10,191 nt of DNA from Fusobacteriaceae bacterium (GTDB taxonomy: Bacteria > Fusobacteriota > Fusobacteriia > Fusobacteriales > Fusobacteriaceae): positions 1 to 10,191 of the forward strand of contig JAFGUR010000014.1 of the NCBI GenBank assembly GCA_016938425.1. Reading direction: 5' to 3'. This document shows positions 6,757 through 10,191 of the stretch, in pieces (the first letter of the stretch is position 1; each line of letters opens with the position of its first letter). Below the pieces are notes generated by a model. The model saw only the letters and a list, made by a program, of their open reading frames with translations. It had not been told where the DNA came from and ran no database searches. The translations under genes were made by a program, and so were the position numbers.

Positions 6757-7017
6757 ATGATAACAGTATCTATATGGGAATTTCTTTTTATTTTACTAGT
6801 TACAGGATTAATCGGTGTTGCAATTACTATTTATGCTCTTAATAAGTTTATAAGCAATCAACTATATGAGTTAAACTCTATCTATACTAAAATCCATAAA
6901 GAGTATGATACAGTGAATAAGCTCGTTACTATTAAGGACTTAGAAGTTAATAGAGCGATGATTTCTGATAACGCTTATAACAGAATAATGAAAGTACTCA
7001 ATAAAGGCTCTGAATAA
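6757..7017 (+). CDS. Small membrane-anchored helical protein, function unknown
   Basis: An 86-residue protein with one hydrophobic segment at about residues 5-28 (WEFLFILLVTGLIGVAITIY, 7-26) followed by a charged, probably helical cytoplasmic or periplasmic tail (30-86) that could form a coiled coil. No enzymatic motif is visible, and the family is not recognised. ATG 6757 is chosen over the in-frame GTG at 6748 because GGAGGTGA (6744-6751) is a near-perfect ribosome binding site for the ATG, whereas the GTG lies inside it. The gene diverges from the unknown 342-residue protein and converges on the TIR gene, with a terminator overlapping its stop codon. Single-helix-plus-coil proteins of this size are common as membrane partners in defence and phage loci; that is analogy only. 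The strong ribosome binding site and dedicated terminator argue that it is a real gene. Confidence 0.72.
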   Translation: MITVSIWEFLFILLVTGLIGVAITIYALNKFISNQLYELNSIYTKIHKEYDTVNKLVTIKDLEVNRAMISDNAYNRIMKVLNKGSE

Positions 7018-7025
7018 GAGCTTTT
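7003..7025. terminator. Bidirectional terminator overlapping a stop codon
   Basis: AAAGGCTCT (7003-7011) pairs with AGAGCTTTT (7017-7025) over a 5-base loop, giving 9 bp with one G-U pair. The hairpin contains the last codons and TAA (7015-7017) of the small membrane protein and ends one base before the last codon of the TIR gene on the other strand, so it can serve both convergent genes. Confidence 0.65.
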
Positions 7026-7026
7026 G

Positions 7027-8190
7027 TTATATATGTACTTCAATCTTAGATTTTTCATAATCGACTCTATTACCATTAAATTCTGTTGAACCTACCTCAA
7101 TAATTTGCATATCAACCCTATTTTCGTTCGGAAAAATATTTTGATTTAGTTCTAATGTATTTTCAAATACCTTTCCACTCTTATCAATTAATTCCAAATC
7201 AATTTCCAAAATTTCAATAGGGTTATTAGTTAGATTTAGCGTTCTTATATATACTTCAATGTTATCTCCAGCTTTTTTTACTTTTTCAATATTTATTTCT
7301 AGAGGCTTTTTCTTATCTCTTTCAATCAGTCTTTCAACATCTCCAAGAAATTCATCTCTTGCATCTTCCCAATGATTAGGACCAACTATATTAAGTTCAA
7401 AAAACTTAGATAAATCTTCTTTAAAATGGTTTAGACGCTCTTTTTCGTTAATTTTAAAGCATATTGCAGAAGGGTCAACAGCACCTCTCATATCCCCAAA
7501 TTCAAAATTTGGTAAGAGAATAGCTTGATATTCATTAGATTTTATCCAAGTCGCGCCCATTTCATTTAGACTCGCAGCACTTTTGTAGTAATTATTTGAT
7601 AAGAAAAAAATAACAAAAACATTTTGATTAAATTCTTCTTTTATGTATTCATAAATTTTTTCTCTGTTAGGAATCCCATAATCAATAATTGATGAACAGA
7701 AAATCTTGTCTTTATTAATAATCCCTATGTTATTGAGCAGTTTTACAAATAGTTTTATATATTCTGAATCCTTTTCGGCATGACTGATGAATATCTTTTC
7801 AACTTTATTATTGATATTATTATCTAAAATGATTGCTTCTTCAAAAGGATAATGTTCGTATAAACTTTTTAGATGACTTAGTGATTGTTCCATGCTCGTT
7901 TTACTTATATCCTTGCCAAGAATCCTATTTATAGGAAAGAAAGCTTCAAATTTTTCTTTTTCATCCTTGTTTAATAATTGATAGTTCAAGTATGTGATAC
8001 AATTATTCTTCCAAAGTGTACCTTTTTCTTTTTCAATAATTAAAATGTTCTTATATTTTGGAGGATGTTTTTCACCAGTTATTAAATTCGCTATACGGGA
8101 TTCCTCAATAATGTAATTTCTATTGAATGAATTCGATATTAGTAATTCACCTTCTTCTATTAGCTGCCTCAAAGTTTCTTTTTTTTTCAT
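7027..8190 (-). CDS. TIR-domain protein with unknown N-terminal and beta-rich C-terminal domains
   Basis: A 387-residue, three-part protein. Residues 131 to about 265 form a bacterial TIR domain: KIFISHAEKDSEYIKLFVKL (132-151) opens it, CSSIIDYGI (165-173) corresponds to the BB-loop region, VFVIFFLSNNYYKSAASLNE (191-210) follows, then MGATWI (211-216). Glu210 in the LNEMGA motif is the expected catalytic glutamate, so NAD-cleaving or cyclic ADP-ribose-type signalling activity is plausible. Residues 1-130 are an unrecognised domain with LRQLIEEGELL (7-17) and a Trp/Tyr-rich middle. Residues 296-387 alternate hydrophobic strands (EINIEKV, NIEVYIRTLNLTNN, EIDLELID) and look like an Ig-like beta sandwich. 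No membrane segment is seen. ATG 8190 follows AAGGGG. Bacterial TIR proteins commonly act in anti-phage defence by depleting NAD or making signals; no recognisable ThsA-like partner is in the window. Confidence 0.85.
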   Translation of the reverse strand: MKKKETLRQLIEEGELLISNSFNRNYIIEESRIANLITGEKHPPKYKNILIIEKEKGTLWKNNCITYLNYQLLNKDEKEKFEAFFPINRILGKDISKTSMEQSLSHLKSLYEHYPFEEAIILDNNINNKVEKIFISHAEKDSEYIKLFVKLLNNIGIINKDKIFCSSIIDYGIPNREKIYEYIKEEFNQNVFVIFFLSNNYYKSAASLNEMGATWIKSNEYQAILLPNFEFGDMRGAVDPSAICFKINEKERLNHFKEDLSKFFELNIVGPNHWEDARDEFLGDVERLIERDKKKPLEINIEKVKKAGDNIEVYIRTLNLTNNPIEILEIDLELIDKSGKVFENTLELNQNIFPNENRVDMQIIEVGSTEFNGNRVDYEKSKIEVHI

Positions 8191-8229
8191 TTTTCGCCCC
8201 TTTATTTTATCTCAATTCTTTACACAACA

Positions 8230-8251
8230 AAAAGCCCCTTTCAGAGCTTTT
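8230..8251 (-). terminator. Terminator after the S24 remnant
   Basis: On the minus strand, AAAAGCTC pairs with GGGCTTTT (one G-U pair) around a 6-base loop and runs into further T residues. It begins directly after the TAG of the repressor remnant, suggesting that the intact gene once ended here, and it insulates the TIR gene from transcription entering from the right. Confidence 0.6.
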
Positions 8252-8416
8252 CTACAATTTCCACATTACCTCTACCACTTTACCAACAATAAAAAGTTCA
8301 TCGCCTTCTCTTACTGAAATAGGTAAGTAGTCTTTATTATCGAAAGTTAAAGAATCTCTAAATTTTTTAACTTTAACTTTCCAATATAGTTTACACTTTT
8401 TGCTTGAAAAAGTCAT
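8252..8416 (-). pseudogene. C-terminal remnant of an S24/LexA-like repressor peptidase
   Basis: A 54-codon minus-strand frame ends in a typical S24 tail: DSLTFDNKDYLPISV (21-35), then EGDELFIVGKVVEV (37-50) and the stop. In LexA and CI-type repressors the end of the peptidase domain reads like N-x-x-Y-x-P-I followed by an I-x-G-x-V-V strand, and Lys13 in LYWK could correspond to the catalytic lysine. The DNA-binding domain and serine nucleophile region are absent. An in-frame TAA lies six bases before the ATG at 8416, and no Shine-Dalgarno precedes it, so this is most likely a decayed gene rather than a small functional protein. It sits just upstream of the TIR gene on the same strand and retains its terminator. 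Such repressors usually come from prophages or integrative elements, so it marks this segment as once mobile. Confidence 0.65.
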
Positions 8417-8557
8417 TAATTAATCTACTATTTTTCAATAAAAATAAACAATAAAAAGGAAATTCTTCAAAATAATTGAATAAAAACATAGAGAAAAATT
8501 CAAAATATGTATACTCAAAAAATAAATTAGAAATAAAAGTTATTTATAGGAGGGCAT
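8417..8557. other. AT-rich spacer without recognisable gene
   Basis: This stretch between the repressor remnant and hemerythrin is almost pure A+T and shows no coding signal on either strand. It must hold the hemerythrin promoter; TATACT at 8510-8515 is a possible -10 but no good -35 lies 16-18 bases before it. TTCAA-AATAA-TTGAA (8466-8480) is a weak inverted repeat. Confidence 0.5.
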
Positions 8558-8965
8558 ATGGAATTAATAAAATGGACAGACAATTTATCAGTTGGGGTAA
8601 AAGAACTTGATAATGAACATAAAAAACTTATTGATTTACTAAATCATTTATATACTGGAATGAAGAATAGAGAAGAGAATAAAGTAATAAAATCGATATT
8701 AGATGACTTGGTAAATTATACACTAAGCCATTTTGCTCATGAAGAAAAATACTTTAAGCAATATAACTATCCAAAAGCTTTGGAGCACATTAAAGAACAT
8801 GAAAATTTTAGAAAAGAAGTGACAATATTTTTAGGAGAGTTCGATACAGGGAAAATTACCTTGTCTTCCCATATGTTAAATTTTCTTACAAATTGGGTTA
8901 CTAATCATATAAAGAAACAAGATAAAGAATATGTAAAGTTTTTTATAGAAAAGGGATTAAAATAA
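8558..8965 (+). CDS. Bacteriohemerythrin
   Basis: A 135-residue single-domain hemerythrin, the family's normal length, which binds O2 reversibly at a non-haem di-iron centre in a four-helix bundle. All seven iron ligands are present at the canonical spacing: His21 (DNEHKKL), His58 and Glu62 (HFAHEE, 58-63), His77 and His81 (EHIKEHENF, 76-84), His117 and Asp122 (NHIKKQD, 116-122). The opening IKWTDNLSVGVKELDNEH (4-21) is classic. No signal peptide or fused sensor domain is present, so it is a soluble cytoplasmic protein; in anaerobes and microaerophiles such proteins are thought to buffer or deliver oxygen or sense it. ATG 8558 follows AGGAGGG closely. It stands alone as a transcription unit after the accessory segment, with the SHOCT gene downstream under its own promoter. 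Confidence 0.95.
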   Translation: MELIKWTDNLSVGVKELDNEHKKLIDLLNHLYTGMKNREENKVIKSILDDLVNYTLSHFAHEEKYFKQYNYPKALEHIKEHENFRKEVTIFLGEFDTGKITLSSHMLNFLTNWVTNHIKKQDKEYVKFFIEKGLK

Positions 8966-9031
8966 GTTTTCAAACATTAGAAATTAGAAGATTACAGAAA
9001 TTAGTGTAATAAGTATAGATCAAATTTCAAA

Positions 9032-9060
9032 TTGTTTTTCACGAGAATTTCCTATATAAT
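9032..9060 (+). promoter_or_regulatory. Sigma-70-type promoter for the SHOCT-domain gene
   Basis: TTGTTT (9032-9037), a 17-base spacer and a perfect TATAAT (9055-9060) lie 45 bases before the ATG at 9106. It is the best promoter match in the window and shows that the SHOCT gene is transcribed separately from hemerythrin. Confidence 0.75.
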
Positions 9061-9105
9061 AAAAATAGTTAAAAAGTAGTATTTTTAAGTTTTAAGGAGG
9101 TTTCT

Positions 9106-9345
9106 ATGATGTGGCATATGTTTGATGGATTTGGTTTTTTGTGGGGTGGAATGTGGCTGATGATGTTTACTCCGGTTATAGTAATAACCTTAGTAATAAT
9201 TTTAATTATTAAACTATTTCAAGGGAATAAGACTAATACTATCCAAGAAGATTTGGCTATAAAAATTTTAAAGGAAAGATTAGCAAAAGGTGAAATAGAT
9301 GAAGAAGAATATAACAGAAAAATGGAATTATTAAAGAAAAAATAA
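9106..9345 (+). CDS. Small membrane protein with C-terminal SHOCT domain
   Basis: A 79-residue protein. The first 17 residues are rich in Met, Trp, Gly and Phe; a hydrophobic segment follows (about 14-37, including VIVITLVIILIIKLF); and the C-terminus is a clear SHOCT (short C-terminal) domain, AIKILKERLAKGEIDEEEYN (51-70), a helical hairpin of unknown oligomerisation or targeting role. This architecture is common in small bacterial membrane proteins and no specific function is established. The Met/His/Trp-rich start (MMWHMFDGFGF) resembles family members near metal-handling genes, but that is a weak hint. Two adjacent ATGs (9106 and 9109) both suit the AAGGAGG at 9094-9100; the first is used. 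The gene has its own promoter and a very strong terminator that overlaps its stop. Confidence 0.88.
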   Translation: MMWHMFDGFGFLWGGMWLMMFTPVIVITLVIILIIKLFQGNKTNTIQEDLAIKILKERLAKGEIDEEEYNRKMELLKKK

Positions 9346-9378
9346 AATACCTCTTGCAGTAATGCAAGAGGTATTTTT
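9344..9378 (+). terminator. Strong rho-independent terminator
   Basis: A perfect 15-bp stem, 9344-9358 with 9363-9377, closes a GTAA loop and ends in a T-run. Its left arm begins within the TAA stop of the SHOCT gene. It is the strongest terminator in the window and implies that the downstream desaturase gene depends on read-through or on a promoter not evident in the 14 bases that follow. Confidence 0.92.
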
Positions 9379-9392
9379 AAGGAAGTGATATA

Positions 9393-10106
9393 ATGAATCA
9401 ATTGGAGATAAAGCAATTAAGTTTTAATAAAGCAATGTTATTGTATGAAGAGAAGAAATTTTATAAGACTTTTTCTAAGATAATATCCATAATTAATGTT
9501 GGCGGTCAAATTTTAATGATTATTTTTTTGTTTAAAAATAATATGAGCTTTTTAAAACATCTACTAAGTTTTGGGATTGCTTACATATTGGCTGATTTTT
9601 GGAATGGGTTAGTACATATGTATATGGATAATAATGACAAATATGATGGATTTTTTGGTCCTTTTATTGCAAGTTTTCATCTTCACCATAAAACACCTTT
9701 ATATAAGAAAAAACCAGTATTACTTGTTTATTTTGATGAATCTGGTTCAAAAATATGGATGGCGCCTTTAGAGATTTTAACATTATTATTAGTGACGAAA
9801 CTTTCAATATTTTTATCGTTTACTTTAATGTATTTTTTTATATTGTCATCATTTGCAGAACTTTCTCACTATTTTTGTCATACAATTGATGGGAAAATAG
9901 TTAATTTCATGCAAAAAATAAAAATAATATTGAATAAAAAACATCATGCAAAACACCATGTTTGCGATAATATAAATTATGCTTTTTTAAATGGAATGTC
10001 AGACCCACTTATAAATATTATTGCAAAAAGATTTTATAAAGGATATAAAAATGATACAGATAAACATTATGAGGTATATGTGGGAAAGGGAACTGAAAAT
10101 AGGTAG
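9393..10106 (+). CDS. Lipid desaturase-domain membrane protein (Kua/TMEM189/CarF family)
   Basis: A 237-residue membrane protein with hydrophobic segments at about residues 30-47, 56-70 and 121-155. The histidine clusters match the family that includes TMEM189/PEDS1 and myxobacterial CarF, which introduce the vinyl-ether bond of plasmalogens: ADFWNGLVHMYMDN (67-80) with His75 and Asp79; FHLHHKTP (95-102); ELSHYFCH (156-163) with His159 and His163; and KKHHAKHHV (182-190). These are the likely di-metal ligands, all present. Characterised members need O2. Plasmalogens are known in anaerobes but are made there by an oxygen-independent route, so the substrate here is uncertain. ATG 9393 follows AAGGAAGTGA, but the gene sits directly behind a strong terminator. 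The family is fairly certain; the exact reaction is not. Confidence 0.82.
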   Translation: MNQLEIKQLSFNKAMLLYEEKKFYKTFSKIISIINVGGQILMIIFLFKNNMSFLKHLLSFGIAYILADFWNGLVHMYMDNNDKYDGFFGPFIASFHLHHKTPLYKKKPVLLVYFDESGSKIWMAPLEILTLLLVTKLSIFLSFTLMYFFILSSFAELSHYFCHTIDGKIVNFMQKIKIILNKKHHAKHHVCDNINYAFLNGMSDPLINIIAKRFYKGYKNDTDKHYEVYVGKGTENR

Positions 10107-10139
10107 AAGTTGTAAATGTATTTTAATATTAGCTAAGCA

Positions 10140-10191
10140 CTCTAATTATTATTAGATTAAGTATAAAATAAGTTTATACCTCTAATTATTA
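10140..10191 (+). repeat. 12-base direct repeat at the right edge
   Basis: CTCTAATTATTA occurs at 10140-10151 and again at 10180-10191, 40 bases apart. The second copy runs to the last base of the window, so a longer array cannot be excluded. No gene is seen in 10107-10191. In such AT-rich DNA the match could be chance. Confidence 0.4.

Noticed and set aside
8123..8330. Two overlapping plus-strand frames of 64 and 67 codons
   Set aside because: They cover the start of the TIR gene and the S24 remnant on the other strand, lack ribosome binding sites and have low-complexity sequence rich in Phe, Ser and Leu.
4841..8557. Integrase, tRNA or attachment-site boundary for the accessory segment
   Set aside because: I looked for matching short repeats at both edges and for a tRNA or recombinase and saw none.
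9219..9416. A 65-codon minus-strand frame across the SHOCT end and terminator
   Set aside because: It runs through a 15-bp terminator stem and lies opposite the conserved SHOCT domain.

Overview
The window is very AT-rich, with dense genes, short spacers and strong purine-rich ribosome binding sites. It combines a lipopolysaccharide gene (waaA, so an outer membrane) with otherwise Firmicute-like genes such as a TrmR-type methyltransferase, bacteriohemerythrin and a SHOCT membrane protein. That mix fits a Fusobacterium-like anaerobe; this is an inference from gene content and composition, not from a marker gene.

Layout. (1) 1-1179: the 3' part of waaA, running in from the left edge. (2) 1180-1441: a gene-free spacer holding a hairpin-rich, locally GC-rich intergenic repeat with related ends. 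(3) 1442-4840: a membrane-anchored GerMN-like protein on the minus strand, divergent from a LysR regulator that heads a compact plus-strand run of lysR, rsmB (16S rRNA m5C methyltransferase) and a trmR-like tRNA-modifying O-methyltransferase. A strong minus-strand promoter and a palindrome lie between the divergent genes. (4) 4841-8420: an accessory segment. It begins with a MntA/HepT toxin-antitoxin pair, then an unrecognised 342-residue protein and a small membrane/coiled-coil protein that diverge from one palindromic Shine-Dalgarno sequence, then a three-part TIR-domain protein. It ends in a 54-codon remnant of an S24/LexA-like repressor. TIR protein, toxin-antitoxin pair and repressor scar together look like a defence or prophage-derived island. 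(5) 8558-10106: bacteriohemerythrin, a small SHOCT-domain membrane protein with its own consensus promoter and terminator, and a histidine-rich lipid desaturase of the Kua/TMEM189/CarF family. (6) 10107-10191: non-coding, with a 12-base direct repeat reaching the right edge.

How the genes relate. RsmB and the TrmR-like protein both modify RNA and share a transcription unit. MntA and HepT overlap by 8 bases, as expected of a co-translated toxin-antitoxin pair. The least explained part is 5703-8190 (unknown protein, small membrane protein, TIR effector), the best candidate for an undescribed defence module, although nothing in the sequence proves the three act together. The hemerythrin and desaturase neighbours raise the question of oxygen-linked lipid chemistry in what looks like an anaerobe.
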